From Alteromonas halophila (GTDB taxonomy: Bacteria > Pseudomonadota > Gammaproteobacteria > Enterobacterales > Alteromonadaceae), in the NCBI RefSeq assembly GCF_014651815.1, contig NZ_BMXP01000002.1, forward strand, positions 186,001-250,000: a stretch of DNA of 64,000 nt, in the 5' to 3' direction. The position numbers were made by a program, and so were the translations under genes. The notes below the pieces were generated by a model. That model worked only from the letters and a program-made list of their open reading frames with translations. It searched no databases and was not told the DNA's origin. Below are positions 1 to 8,653 of this stretch, in pieces (within the stretch, counting starts at the first letter, position 1; each line of letters begins with the position of its first letter).

Positions 1-482
1 GAATGCATCATTCCACGCCTGTGTTGATGCTTACCGCCAGAGGTGATGATTATGATCGCATTCTAGGGCTGGAGCTGGGGGCCGATGACTATTTGCCTAA
101 ACCGTTCAATCACCGCGAACTGGTTGCGCGCATCAAAGCTTTTTTCCGTCGTCAGGAGCTGTCTTTAAGTGCACAGTCGCAGCAGGACTTGTCGGTCAAT
201 GGTCTGTTCCTCAGTACCGCCACACAATCTGCGCAGGTTGATGGAACGACGCTGGATCTAACCGCTACGGAGTTCGCGCTGCTGAGACTGTTAATGATGA
301 ACGCCGGTCAGCGGGTAAGTAAACAGACAATCAGCGAGCAGGTACTGGAAAAAAAGCTGATGGCCTTTGATCGCAGCATCGATATGCATGTGAGTAATCT
401 GCGCAGGAAAGTGTCACAGATATCGCCCAAAGAACGTATTAAAACCATTCGTGGGGCAGGCTACCTGCTACTTACACAATGA
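1..482 (+). CDS. OmpR/CpxR-family response regulator, 3' part
   Basis: This is the C-terminal part of a two-component response regulator; the 5' end lies outside the window. The visible 159 or so residues hold the end of a receiver domain, with the LGADDY and KPF segments that carry the conserved lysine, followed by a winged-helix DNA-binding domain ending in the usual RTIRGxGYLL-type hairpin. The stop codon overlaps the start of the downstream kinase gene by four bases, so the two are translationally coupled. The partner kinase looks like CpxA, so a CpxR-like envelope-stress role is likely but inferred. The phosphorylated aspartate is outside the window. Confidence 0.9.
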   Translation, partial: MHHSTPVLMLTARGDDYDRILGLELGADDYLPKPFNHRELVARIKAFFRRQELSLSAQSQQDLSVNGLFLSTATQSAQVDGTTLDLTATEFALLRLLMMNAGQRVSKQTISEQVLEKKLMAFDRSIDMHVSNLRRKVSQISPKERIKTIRGAGYLLLTQ

Positions 483-1834
483 GCATGACTGACAGCGTAA
501 ATCCGGTTAAGCGCCTGGTTGGGCGCCTGTTTTTGTGGTTCTGGCTCACGTTGCTGGTAACCGCGATTGTCGCAATAGCAGCCACCCGGCTATGGTCAGA
601 CACGATCTCATTATCAGACCCTGAGCCCGCGGTAAATGCTGCCTTATCGCGAATCAGCGGGCAGATTAACAGTGACCGGACATCGCGGCTGCGGCTTGAC
701 AGTCTGCTGCGACGTGCATCACGCGGTATCCGGGGCGAAGTGGTTGCCTTCAATGTACAAACGGGGGAATTTATAAAAGCAAACGGTCCGCCGCTGCGTC
801 CAGGCGATGCTGAAAATATCGAACGCCTCAGCGGACAGCGCCAGGCAATGAGCTTGCACCAGGGCATCGTGCATATCACCGGACCCGTGGCCACGCAGCA
901 TCGTGGTAAGGTGTATCAGCTCTTTGTTTTGCGCCTTGATCGCCATGGCCCTGAGCCCTATCGGCTGGCGCTGCTTGCCATAACGGCACTGTGTATTACC
1001 GCGCTGCTCGCTTACGTGTTTGCACGTTCTCTGGTGCGTCCAATTCTGTCAATTCAGAAGGCGGCGGGCGCTTTGGCGTCCGGCCAGCTTGATGCCAGGG
1101 TGTCACAGGCAGCAACACGTCAGGACGAGATTGGCACACTGGCGCGTGACTTTAACACCATGGCCAGTCAGCTCGAAGCCATGTTGCTGGCACAAAAGCG
1201 GCTACTGGCAGATATTTCCCATGAATTACGCTCCCCCCTCACACGCCTGCAAATGGCGGTGGGCATTGCCCACCAGCAACACATTGATGCGCAGGTCATC
1301 GACCGCATTGAGCGGGAGGCCGAATGCATGGAAGCGCTCATTCAGCAATTGCTGACCCTCAGTCGCGCCGAAGCCGGCACGTTGCAGCGCGAGCAGCTAT
1401 CAGTGCGCGAATTGCTGTCAGAGTTACTCACTGACGCCAGTTTTGAAGCGAACAGTCTGGGTAAGGAGTTGCACGTGTCTCCCGTTCCGGATGTGCAGAT
1501 AACCGTAAGTACAGACCTGCTGCGCCGGGCGACAGAAAATGTCATTCGCAATGCGCTTCACTATGCCAGCCATGATATACACATCGAGGTACAGGTAACG
1601 GATACGTCATGGACACTGATCATCAGTGACGACGGCCCCGGGCTGACTGAACAGCAGTGTGAACACATATTTACCGCGTTTTATCGTGTGTCAGCGGCCC
1701 GGGAGCGCGGCTCGGGTGGCGTCGGGCTGGGACTGTCCATTGCAAAAGCAGCGGTGGAAATGCATGATGGCCAGATTACTGCACATCCGCACGCCAACGG
1801 GGGGCTGCGGGTGACGCTGTCATTTCCCCGCTAA
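479..1834 (+). CDS. CpxA-like sensor histidine kinase
   Basis: This is an inner-membrane sensor kinase of 451 residues. Two membrane segments (about residues 16-36 and 161-181) flank a periplasmic sensor region of roughly 125 residues. A HAMP linker (about 182-235), a HisKA domain with phosphorylatable His248 in the motif SHELRSPLTRLQ, and a C-terminal HATPase with DDGPGL and GVGLGLS nucleotide-binding boxes follow. The SHELR(S/T)PLTRLQ signature is typical of the CpxA group. It overlaps the upstream regulator gene by four bases and forms an operon with it. The sensor region is shorter and different from that of enteric CpxA, so the stimulus cannot be read from the sequence. Confidence 0.93.
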   Translation: MSMTDSVNPVKRLVGRLFLWFWLTLLVTAIVAIAATRLWSDTISLSDPEPAVNAALSRISGQINSDRTSRLRLDSLLRRASRGIRGEVVAFNVQTGEFIKANGPPLRPGDAENIERLSGQRQAMSLHQGIVHITGPVATQHRGKVYQLFVLRLDRHGPEPYRLALLAITALCITALLAYVFARSLVRPILSIQKAAGALASGQLDARVSQAATRQDEIGTLARDFNTMASQLEAMLLAQKRLLADISHELRSPLTRLQMAVGIAHQQHIDAQVIDRIEREAECMEALIQQLLTLSRAEAGTLQREQLSVRELLSELLTDASFEANSLGKELHVSPVPDVQITVSTDLLRRATENVIRNALHYASHDIHIEVQVTDTSWTLIISDDGPGLTEQQCEHIFTAFYRVSAARERGSGGVGLGLSIAKAAVEMHDGQITAHPHANGGLRVTLSFPR

Positions 1835-1844
1835 GACCATGTAA

Positions 1845-2813
1845 ATGAGCTGGACATTCACCGACGAAGCTACCCTTGAGCGCGGCTTTAGCACTACTAT
1901 CGAAACATTCTGGCAGCGCCAGGTAGAGCAATCTGTAATGACCGGAAAAGACGGCGTGTCGGTGCACGTGGCCTGGTGTGTGCCCAACAATGCCCGTAAC
2001 ACCGTGGTGATAAGCTCGGGGCGTATTGAGTCGTTGCTTAAATACAAAGAGCTTATCTTTGATTTGTACCAGAACCAGCTCGCGGTGTTTATTCTGGATC
2101 ACCGTGGGCAGGGGCTGTCCGGACGAATGACTGACGATCCGCAGCACGGCTTTGTGGCCAGTTTTGATGACTACGTCGATGATTTACTCACCTTTACCGA
2201 TACTATTGTGGCACCCCGTCAGGTGGGGCAGTTAACCCTGCTGTGTCACTCAATGGGCGGCGCGATTGGTGCCTTAACGTTGCTGCGCGATCCAAGCCGG
2301 TTCAGTAAAGCCGTGCTGGCATCGCCGATGTTCGGGATACGACCCGCACTGCCGCCCTGGCTGGCGAACTCGCTGGTTCATACCGGGTTGGCCTGGAACC
2401 GGCTGCGAAAAAAACGCTCAGGGTATTTCTTCGGGCAAACGCCCTATGTCGCGTTTCCTTACACACTGAATAAGCTCACGCACAGCAAAGTTCGCTATGA
2501 GCTGTTCCGCCAGCTGTACGATGAAGAGCGTCAGATCCAGCTGGGCGGTGTAACCAGTGAGTGGCTGCATGCTGCACAGGTGGCCATGAACAGAATTGAA
2601 GCCTGTGCCCCGCAAATCACCACACCCACGCTTATCTTCAGCGCCGACGGTGACAGCATTATTGATAATGACCGGCAGCGTCGGGTGGCCAGACGGTTTG
2701 CCGACGCGCAGCTTGAGGTAATTCCCGAGGCCTATCATGAACTGTTTACAGAAGCCGACCAGTACCGTGACAAGGTACTCACCCAGACCCTGGATTTTCT
2801 GACACAGCCGTAA
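1845..2813 (+). CDS. pldB: Alpha/beta hydrolase, lysophospholipase L2-like
   Basis: This 322-residue protein is an alpha/beta hydrolase of the PldB/monoacylglycerol lipase type, expected to remove the remaining acyl chain from lysophospholipids. The nucleophile elbow CHSMGGAIG is clear at about residues 131-139. A DHRGQGLSG segment near residue 85 matches the HG-region of this family, and the late SADGDSIID and AYHELFTE segments should supply the catalytic Asp and His. There is no obvious signal peptide, so it is probably cytosolic or membrane-associated. It follows the kinase gene by only ten bases and may be co-transcribed. Exact substrate preference is inferred from the family only. Confidence 0.8.
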   Translation: MSWTFTDEATLERGFSTTIETFWQRQVEQSVMTGKDGVSVHVAWCVPNNARNTVVISSGRIESLLKYKELIFDLYQNQLAVFILDHRGQGLSGRMTDDPQHGFVASFDDYVDDLLTFTDTIVAPRQVGQLTLLCHSMGGAIGALTLLRDPSRFSKAVLASPMFGIRPALPPWLANSLVHTGLAWNRLRKKRSGYFFGQTPYVAFPYTLNKLTHSKVRYELFRQLYDEERQIQLGGVTSEWLHAAQVAMNRIEACAPQITTPTLIFSADGDSIIDNDRQRRVARRFADAQLEVIPEAYHELFTEADQYRDKVLTQTLDFLTQP

Positions 2814-3122
2814 TTACAATCCCGGTTGGGCGGCAGCTGGAGACAAAGAGCAGACCTTCAACGCCCCTAATGATAGGCAGAAATGCGTAGGCTAAAATAC
2901 CGAGCGAAGCGACAGAAGGCTACGTGTTATTGACCACACACAAAAGCATCATTACTTACCAACAAATGGCGACCTTGCGATGGGCGACAGTGGCACCACT
3001 TGTTTCGAAGCTGAGTGGTATTAAACTGTTGAGCTCTTTGATGCTCAGTAACTAAAAACCGGCCTTAACTGGCCGGTTTCTCAAATTCATAAATTCGGAC
3101 TATCGAAGCAGGGTATAATCCG
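2814..3122. other. Intergenic stretch between pldB and a lipoprotein gene
   Basis: No reading frame with protein-like composition was seen on either strand. The only clear element is the inverted repeat listed separately at its right end. The left two thirds hold nothing recognisable. Confidence 0.5.
3056..3079. terminator. Bidirectional rho-independent terminator
   Basis: A perfect nine-base-pair stem (AAACCGGCC pairing with GGCCGGTTT) encloses the six-base loop TTAACT. The A/T ends of the stem let it act on both strands. It lies between pldB and the convergent lipoprotein gene. Confidence 0.8.
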
Positions 3123-3455
3123 TTATTGACGTTTAAGAGTCAGTTTAACGAAGCCGGCATTTTGCATAAGCGTGTCTTCATCAACGATTTCAAATACGTC
3201 TTCGCTGCCAGATTCGTCCTCCATCACCAGATATTTTTTATCACCTGATTCGCGGACAAAGATATCGAATTCTGTTCGCTGACCACTGCTCTCCACATAG
3301 TCGTCGCCGATAATCAGTGTGCCGGATTGACCTACCATAGCCAGCATTTTATCCATGCCACCACCGCCTATTTTCCAAGTGCCTTCATAACCATGTCCAC
3401 CGCAGGCTGTCAGTAGAAGAGAGATGGCCGCAATCGCTAAAAATCGAAGTTTCAT
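3123..3455 (-). CDS. Small hypothetical lipoprotein
   Basis: This 110-residue protein is not recognised. It begins with a lipoprotein signal peptide ending in the lipobox LTAC, with the modified cysteine at residue 18, followed by a glycine-rich GGHGYEG segment. The rest is a small globular domain with many charged residues and several predicted beta strands (for example TLIIGDDYVESSGQRTEFDI). It lies just downstream of the three-gene envelope operon on the same strand, but a terminator-like hairpin separates them, so it is probably transcribed on its own. It resembles short lipoproteins that report a score-type beta domain, but no family name can be given. Confidence 0.75.
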   Translation of the reverse strand: MKLRFLAIAAISLLLTACGGHGYEGTWKIGGGGMDKMLAMVGQSGTLIIGDDYVESSGQRTEFDIFVRESGDKKYLVMEDESGSEDVFEIVDEDTLMQNAGFVKLTLKRQ

Positions 3456-3502
3456 AAATACCTCAAAGTAAGTGTTTCTGTGTTTATTTTTTGTTCTATC
3501 AG

Positions 3503-3524
3503 AAAGCTGCCTGACGGCAGCTTT
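3503..3524. terminator. Terminator after the VWA-like gene
   Basis: A nine-base-pair stem (AAAGCTGCC pairing with GGCAGCTTT) with loop TGAC lies directly downstream of the minus-strand VWA-like gene. The longer T-run is on the plus strand, but the A/T base of the stem should also support termination on the minus strand. Confidence 0.65.
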
Positions 3525-3533
3525 TTTCGTTTG

Positions 3534-4367
3534 TTATTTAATATCCGTCAGCAGCTGCGGCGTACCGAACTGCTTCAGTGTCCCGCCAGCCTGTTTCACG
3601 ACAGCCTCCCAGAAAGCCTCAAGCGAATTCAATGCAGACTGTGAAGAGTAAGCGCTACCGCCTTGAGCATAACCGCCACCGATAACAAAAACCTCTACAG
3701 AAGACAGCGCTGTTGGCACGATACTATTCGCATATTTGGCAAACTCAGCATCGGCATCAATGGCGCGAACGCTGCCAGCGGAGTAAAAGCTCGACATATC
3801 TGAGTTTTCCAGCATATCGGATACCAAGATCAAGATACGACGCTGCGTATTGTTCTCAGCGAACACTGTTTTGGACACATCGAGCAGTGAACCAACCAGC
3901 TCAGTTTTCGGGTAATTCTGATCGCTATCGTGAAAAGAGCCTTTAAGCTGTTTGTGCACAAGGTTAATGGCCTTGGTGCTTTGCATTTCCATGCACTTAT
4001 CGAATTTGCCGAGCTTCAGTCGGTTCATTGCGTTGCGCTGCTCTTCACTCATCGGCTGGTCAAACTCACCGTCAAAGGTGATATCGGTATACCGACCTTG
4101 TGCGTTGGCAGAGAAGGACACTACACGAATGCGATCACCGGTACCAACCAGTTGCTGTACCTGATGGTGGACGCTCTTCTTAAGGTTGGTATCAAGATTA
4201 ACGGTTTGGTCAACCATAACCACAATATCTCTAAGTGGTGTAGTGGGTTTGATGTCCGCTACCTCCGCATAGTCATAGCATGACACGATATCGTCCCGGT
4301 CCGCCTGAGCAACGGCGAAATGACTCGCCGCTGCCGCAAGCATCATTAATGCTGCGCGTTTGATCAT
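3534..4367 (-). CDS. Secreted von Willebrand factor A-like protein, unknown function
   Basis: This 277-residue protein has a signal peptide (cleavage near SHFAVA at residue 20) and a core that reads like a VWA fold. The strand DIVVMVDQT carries a D53-x-T55-x-N57 triad in the place of the metal-binding DxSxS motif, and ILILVSDMLENS (Asp184) matches the later strand with its acidic loop. The MIDAS is therefore atypical. There is no C-terminal anchor, so it should be periplasmic. The start codon overlaps the stop of the upstream membrane-protein gene by four bases (ATGA), which couples the two. It is the last gene of a three-gene operon. The function is unknown; a binding or assembly role at the envelope is only an inference. 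Confidence 0.8.
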   Translation of the reverse strand: MIKRAALMMLAAAASHFAVAQADRDDIVSCYDYAEVADIKPTTPLRDIVVMVDQTVNLDTNLKKSVHHQVQQLVGTGDRIRVVSFSANAQGRYTDITFDGEFDQPMSEEQRNAMNRLKLGKFDKCMEMQSTKAINLVHKQLKGSFHDSDQNYPKTELVGSLLDVSKTVFAENNTQRRILILVSDMLENSDMSSFYSAGSVRAIDADAEFAKYANSIVPTALSSVEVFVIGGGYAQGGSAYSSQSALNSLEAFWEAVVKQAGGTLKQFGTPQLLTDIK

Positions 4368-5953
4368 AGTTTACCTTCCGCTTTAAGCTTTTCTAAGATG
4401 CGAGCACGTTGCTCTTCGGGTGTTTCTTGCTTTTGAGCCTGCGCTTCTTCCAGCAACTGTTTTTCCATTTCTTCGTCGCTCAACGTCGTCTGTTCCTGCT
4501 GTTCAGCGAGTAGTTGCTTTTCCATCTCAGCGTCAGACAATGGAGTCTCTGGCTCTGCCTGAGATTGTGTCGCTGGAGCGGGGGAGGTGTCTGTTGCAGC
4601 CGTGGACATAATGTCAGAGTGCTCACGCTCACGATCCAGTTTGGTTCGAGTCTGACGGTTACGGCTGGCCATGGACTGCTCTGCATCCTGTTCAACATAG
4701 CTCAAGAAAGTACGCTCTGATGTATTGCCCAGCAGGACAGCTATATGGCTGTTCATAGTGTTGTCGCTTAAGGTTTTAGCCATACGCGATTGCAAATCAC
4801 TCAGAGTTTTTTGCGCTCGCTGGACAATCTTTTTCGCCTTGGCATCCATCGCCATTTCATACTGGCTTTTGGTTTTGTACTTATGAGTACTTTCCCATGC
4901 GCTTTTAGAGTGTTTACCGACAAAACCAAACTTAAACGATACCCATGTCGCAAAGGCTTGTAGTACCAGAAACAAAATGGCCAACATGCCGAACGTTGCC
5001 CAGCTACCTTCTTTGGTTGCCTGACAAATTTCAGACTCGCCTTTCGCTTTCGCTTCTTTAGATGTTTGTTGCGCTTCAGCCGGAGGAGGCGGAGCGTCAC
5101 TGTAAAGGTCGGCAAAGTCACCGCCACCACTGTTGGTTGCTGCTGCTCCCGGCTGGCACATAGCGTCCTGAGTCTGAGCCACTTCAAGTGTTTTTACTCG
5201 AACAAAGGTGATGATGACACCGATGATAGCGATAGCCACGACAGCGCTTATAGTAAAGGTGTGCTTCTTCTTAGGTGTATCGACATCAAGGCGGTTTAAA
5301 CGGCGCTTATACTTCGGGCTATCTTCATCAGAGAAGTCTTCAATCGCATAGTCATAGTCAATCTCATCAAGCGTCTTTGGACGGGTTTGGGGATCGTCCA
5401 CTGCCCAGTTATTCCGGATGCGACCAAGAATACTGTTGCGGTACATCTCGTGACCCATTAGGTGGGTCAGGAACGCAAGGATAACTGCAAAGGCGATAGC
5501 GACTATCCACGTCATAATCACCCGGGTGTTTTCAGAGGCGCTTAAGTCAATGAAGCCACTCATGGTGTAGCTGAAACCCCATGCCTCTAATACAAGGACA
5601 GCAAACAATCCCAGCATTAAGAATACACCAAGGGGCTTTCTGCCTGACTCACCGACAATAGACAGGTACTGCTTACAGGCTTCGTAATAGTCACCGTCTT
5701 TGTGGATCTTGCTATAGAGCTCTGAGTAGTCCTGACAGACAACGGTTTCTGAATGGAACCAATCACCATTGGTGTCGGGGTTTTTAGATAGAGAGCGGAG
5801 TTTACCGAATAGGAAGTTGTGGTATTTAAACCCTTTCCACCACAGGCTTACTGCGTCCCAGTTGGTATAGGCGAAATAAAATAATATCGACAGCGTCAAT
5901 GCGATAACAATCAAGATATCGCGATAGGTGCTGAGCAAACTCACCAGATCCAT
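4364..5953 (-). CDS. Five-TM membrane protein with coiled-coil tail, unknown
   Basis: This 529-residue protein is not recognised. Five hydrophobic segments are visible at about residues 12-30, 107-125, 147-167, 232-252 and 318-340. A low-complexity stretch with PPPP near residue 290 lies between the last two. The tail is charged: a helical region at about 360-400, then an acidic and Gln-rich end with two near-identical copies of LSDxEMEKQLL (residues 472-482 and 491-501, 19 residues apart), finishing in EEQRARILEKLKAEGKL. Four bases separate it from the upstream OmpA-type gene and it overlaps the downstream VWA-like gene by four bases, so the three should be made together and probably work together at the envelope. 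Confidence 0.8.
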   Translation of the reverse strand: MDLVSLLSTYRDILIVIALTLSILFYFAYTNWDAVSLWWKGFKYHNFLFGKLRSLSKNPDTNGDWFHSETVVCQDYSELYSKIHKDGDYYEACKQYLSIVGESGRKPLGVFLMLGLFAVLVLEAWGFSYTMSGFIDLSASENTRVIMTWIVAIAFAVILAFLTHLMGHEMYRNSILGRIRNNWAVDDPQTRPKTLDEIDYDYAIEDFSDEDSPKYKRRLNRLDVDTPKKKHTFTISAVVAIAIIGVIITFVRVKTLEVAQTQDAMCQPGAAATNSGGGDFADLYSDAPPPPAEAQQTSKEAKAKGESEICQATKEGSWATFGMLAILFLVLQAFATWVSFKFGFVGKHSKSAWESTHKYKTKSQYEMAMDAKAKKIVQRAQKTLSDLQSRMAKTLSDNTMNSHIAVLLGNTSERTFLSYVEQDAEQSMASRNRQTRTKLDREREHSDIMSTAATDTSPAPATQSQAEPETPLSDAEMEKQLLAEQQEQTTLSDEEMEKQLLEEAQAQKQETPEEQRARILEKLKAEGKL

Positions 5954-5957
5954 TTTC

Positions 5958-7445
5958 TTATCCTTCTACTAAATTCATCTTGAATGATTTTGCCATCAGG
6001 TCTTGGTTTTCCTGATAAATCACGGCGCTTGCACGCGTTGTTCTGTCACCATTGGTGTTGAACACAACGTCAGTACAGCGCATCAGTGCATCGTCTTCTT
6101 TGGCGAACATGCGAACCAGCACGGTGCCATCCCCACGATAGGTTTCGACGCTGACCGGATACTTGTAATCTGGTTGTGTTGCGCTGCCGTCGTAGTTCTT
6201 ATAGAAGCTGATATGCGGCTTGTGTGTTGGGTTCAGAGTTTCTTTTTCGATACCAATTGGGCCTACGGTGATACCGGTCTTAGCGGCCATGCCATACCAA
6301 GCTGTACCATACAGATTCGTAATGCTTTCTGAGACCTTTGCTTTTTGAATTGAACGGCCTGTGTAGCTTTTCAGTGTGGACTCGGCCACTGGTGCGGTGT
6401 ATGCGCAGCTACCGATAAAGTGGCTATCATCAGCCTGTGCCGTGGGGAAGAAGGGTATTGATGACTCTCTCTCACGCTCGCCTAATGCCGCAACCACATA
6501 GGACTGATCAAACTTAGACAGGGCGACACCATTCAGGCCAAGGCTTTCAGAGCGACGCTTGGACGATGCTTTGACTTTGGGCTCTGGCGCCTTATCCTGT
6601 GTAGACGGGTCCTTTTTCTCTACCACAGGCAAATCGTTAATAACGTTTTCGATACGCGTCTTTTTTGCACTAGCGACCTGCACAACCTGCTCGTCCGGCA
6701 CCATGTTCCTCTCTGGGCCTTTATCGCCTCGTTTGTCCAGCATGACGTCGACTAGCTCGAAACGGCGGTTCTTTCGTTTGCCATCTTCCGTCTGGTTACT
6801 TGCGACCGGCTGAGATTCACCGACCCCTTCAAAGAATATGCGGTCGGGGTTCGCTCCTACTTTCACCAATTCGTCAGCAATGAATTTTGCTCTGCGCTCA
6901 GACAGCTTTTGGTTGTAGGATGCAGAGCCTGAACTGTCTGTGTGGCCAACTACGTATATCTTAGATGCTTCATCCAAACTTTTTATGTAGCCCTTTAGGA
7001 AGCCGCGAAGATTTTTCAATTGCTGAGGGTCAGTAACCTCTGCTCTATTGGAGGCAAACATCGGCTTTTTGGTTGATAGCGATACTTGTGAAGCAATGAC
7101 ATTCTCTTCTGCATCATCTGAAAAGCTTGTGCCTTTCTCCTTATCGATGGCAATCCGCTCGAATTCAGGCTTCAGTGAGTTCTTTTGGGCGAGTTCTTCA
7201 AGCTCCTTTTCCCGGGCATCAATGTAAGCGCCGACACCACAACCAACAATTCCGCCAGCCAGAGCACCAATCGCTGCTTTTTTTACATCTCCGGTTCCCA
7301 TGAAGGTCGCAACTCCCCCAGCAAGTGCGCCACCCATACAACCAAGTGCAGTGTTAGACATACCGTCTGTTGAGGCGCATCCGTTTAGCATCAAGGGGGC
7401 AGAAAGGGCCAAGACTACGGATTTATAGGTTCTTTTATGTTTCAT
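5958..7445 (-). CDS. OmpA-family lipoprotein with extra C-terminal domain
   Basis: This 495-residue protein starts with a lipoprotein signal peptide (lipobox LNGC, Cys23). A glycine-zipper segment follows at about 34-78, then an OmpA C-terminal peptidoglycan-binding domain at about 125-236 with the characteristic VVGHTDSSGS, LSERRA and GVGESQP elements and KNRRFEL at its end. The remaining 250 residues form a second domain that is not recognised and contains a few cysteines (CAYTAP, RCTDV). It should sit in the outer membrane and hold the peptidoglycan. It is the first gene of a three-gene operon with the five-TM protein and the VWA-like protein. The OmpA part is certain; the role of the operon is not. 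Confidence 0.88.
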   Translation of the reverse strand: MKHKRTYKSVVLALSAPLMLNGCASTDGMSNTALGCMGGALAGGVATFMGTGDVKKAAIGALAGGIVGCGVGAYIDAREKELEELAQKNSLKPEFERIAIDKEKGTSFSDDAEENVIASQVSLSTKKPMFASNRAEVTDPQQLKNLRGFLKGYIKSLDEASKIYVVGHTDSSGSASYNQKLSERRAKFIADELVKVGANPDRIFFEGVGESQPVASNQTEDGKRKNRRFELVDVMLDKRGDKGPERNMVPDEQVVQVASAKKTRIENVINDLPVVEKKDPSTQDKAPEPKVKASSKRRSESLGLNGVALSKFDQSYVVAALGERERESSIPFFPTAQADDSHFIGSCAYTAPVAESTLKSYTGRSIQKAKVSESITNLYGTAWYGMAAKTGITVGPIGIEKETLNPTHKPHISFYKNYDGSATQPDYKYPVSVETYRGDGTVLVRMFAKEDDALMRCTDVVFNTNGDRTTRASAVIYQENQDLMAKSFKMNLVEG

Positions 7446-8077
7446 CCCTCGGGGTTCCTTATTTTATTCATACTAAGACATCATTTAGTCCGTCGACTAT
7501 CACGCTACGACCATGAAAGGCTTCCTCGTGACAAAGTCAAAATAAGCTAGATATATGGTGTGCCTGCAATTGAATGTAATGCAGGTAGACCACAACTATT
7601 TCATAAAAACGGATTTGGGATACTAATAGTGAGGAGTACCTTTCAATCCGTGAAAGCGCAGTGCAGCTTTTTTAAGTGCCCAGCGGTCAATTCCCATCTG
7701 ATGTTACTTGAATTACGTGGTGCGAAAACAAGCTAGGGGTAATTAAATTTAAGCCATAGCCTAAATTTTAATCCTTAGATTCAGCATCATAGCATGTTAC
7801 GTTCATATTGCGAACAAACCCTGTGTGTTGACTTTCCAAGCTACCGTAGTAGTGAAGTGGTCATGTTTTGTCAGGCGTTGTTTAACACTTTGGAGCCGGC
7901 TCACATTTTATGAGCTGCAACATTTAGACCCTGTTTCTTATCGTGTACTAGTGAAGTCTAACCAGTTCTCATTATATCCCTTCATTTTTATTGAATTCAG
8001 CTCCGCTCGATCGAGCTTGTATTTATTGATGATAAACTCTTCGGAGTCTAGAACTGATAGACCCTCATCTTGAAGCT
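7446..8077. other. Gene-poor, AT-rich stretch
   Basis: No convincing gene was found in about 630 bases. One plus-strand frame of 82 codons (7825-8073) has a composition unlike a protein and no ribosome-binding site. A short inverted repeat (CCTGCA at 7563-7568 pairing with TGCAGG at 7580-7585) is the only structure noted. The part next to 7445 should hold the promoter of the OmpA-type operon. Confidence 0.5.
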
Positions 8078-8308
8078 TTACACTTTAGCCCACCTTTCGA
8101 TATTACGCTGAATAAAACCCTCAGATAATTTACGACGTTCCTTCAACATTTCCGTTGATTTCTCTAAGAGCGAAGCTTTAATTAATCGAACAACGTCTGG
8201 AGTAACCTTATAAATTAACTCAGAAATATCAATTTCATCTGCAATTTCAGGATTATCTTCAATTTTTTTGTTGAGAGAGTCCACAAATACATTATGAAGA
8301 TTATCCAT
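8078..8308 (-). CDS. Small hypothetical protein, 76 residues
   Basis: This small acidic, helix-rich protein is not recognised. It is probably cytosolic, with no signal peptide or membrane segment, and reads as three amphipathic helices ending in RRKLSEGFIQRNIERWAKV. The frame can be extended by three codons to a GTG at 8317, but the ATG at 8308 is preferred because AGGTGAG lies directly upstream of it at a normal distance. The gene is isolated, with no neighbour close enough for an operon, and it is AT-rich like the rest of this accessory stretch. The codon composition looks protein-like, but a real product is not certain. Confidence 0.6.
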   Translation of the reverse strand: MDNLHNVFVDSLNKKIEDNPEIADEIDISELIYKVTPDVVRLIKASLLEKSTEMLKERRKLSEGFIQRNIERWAKV

Positions 8309-8653
8309 CCAACTCACCTATGATTCGTTACTGCTTTATGCTGAGAGTTGATAGTAACCCTCGTTTTCACTGAAAAACTATAATCTGTGTTTTCATGGGA
8401 AAGAATGTTATATGTCCGCTTCACGTACTAACGAGACCCTCACCTCCGCGAGGGTGACGGGCTGGTTTGGGCACTGAACAAACTGTTAGAACTGATTGAG
8501 CATTATCTTGGTTAGTGTCAGGTAAAGTTGAGGTCAATCCATAGTAGTGCCTGTACAGGCAGACGAAATCAGGCCGCTGTTCGCTTTTTGTTCGCGTCGT
8601 TTTAGGGAAAGTGGTAATGTACTTTACGAATACTGGTTGCAAGAGGTCGTCGG
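8309..8653. other. Intergenic stretch before the binding-protein pseudogene
   Basis: No gene was seen. A hairpin (ACCCTC at 8436-8441 pairing with GAGGGT at 8450-8455) is present but is not followed by a T-run, so it is not called as a terminator. Confidence 0.45.

Noticed and set aside
7825..8073. 82-codon plus-strand frame in the AT-rich gap
   Set aside because: Composition is not protein-like and there is no ribosome-binding site.
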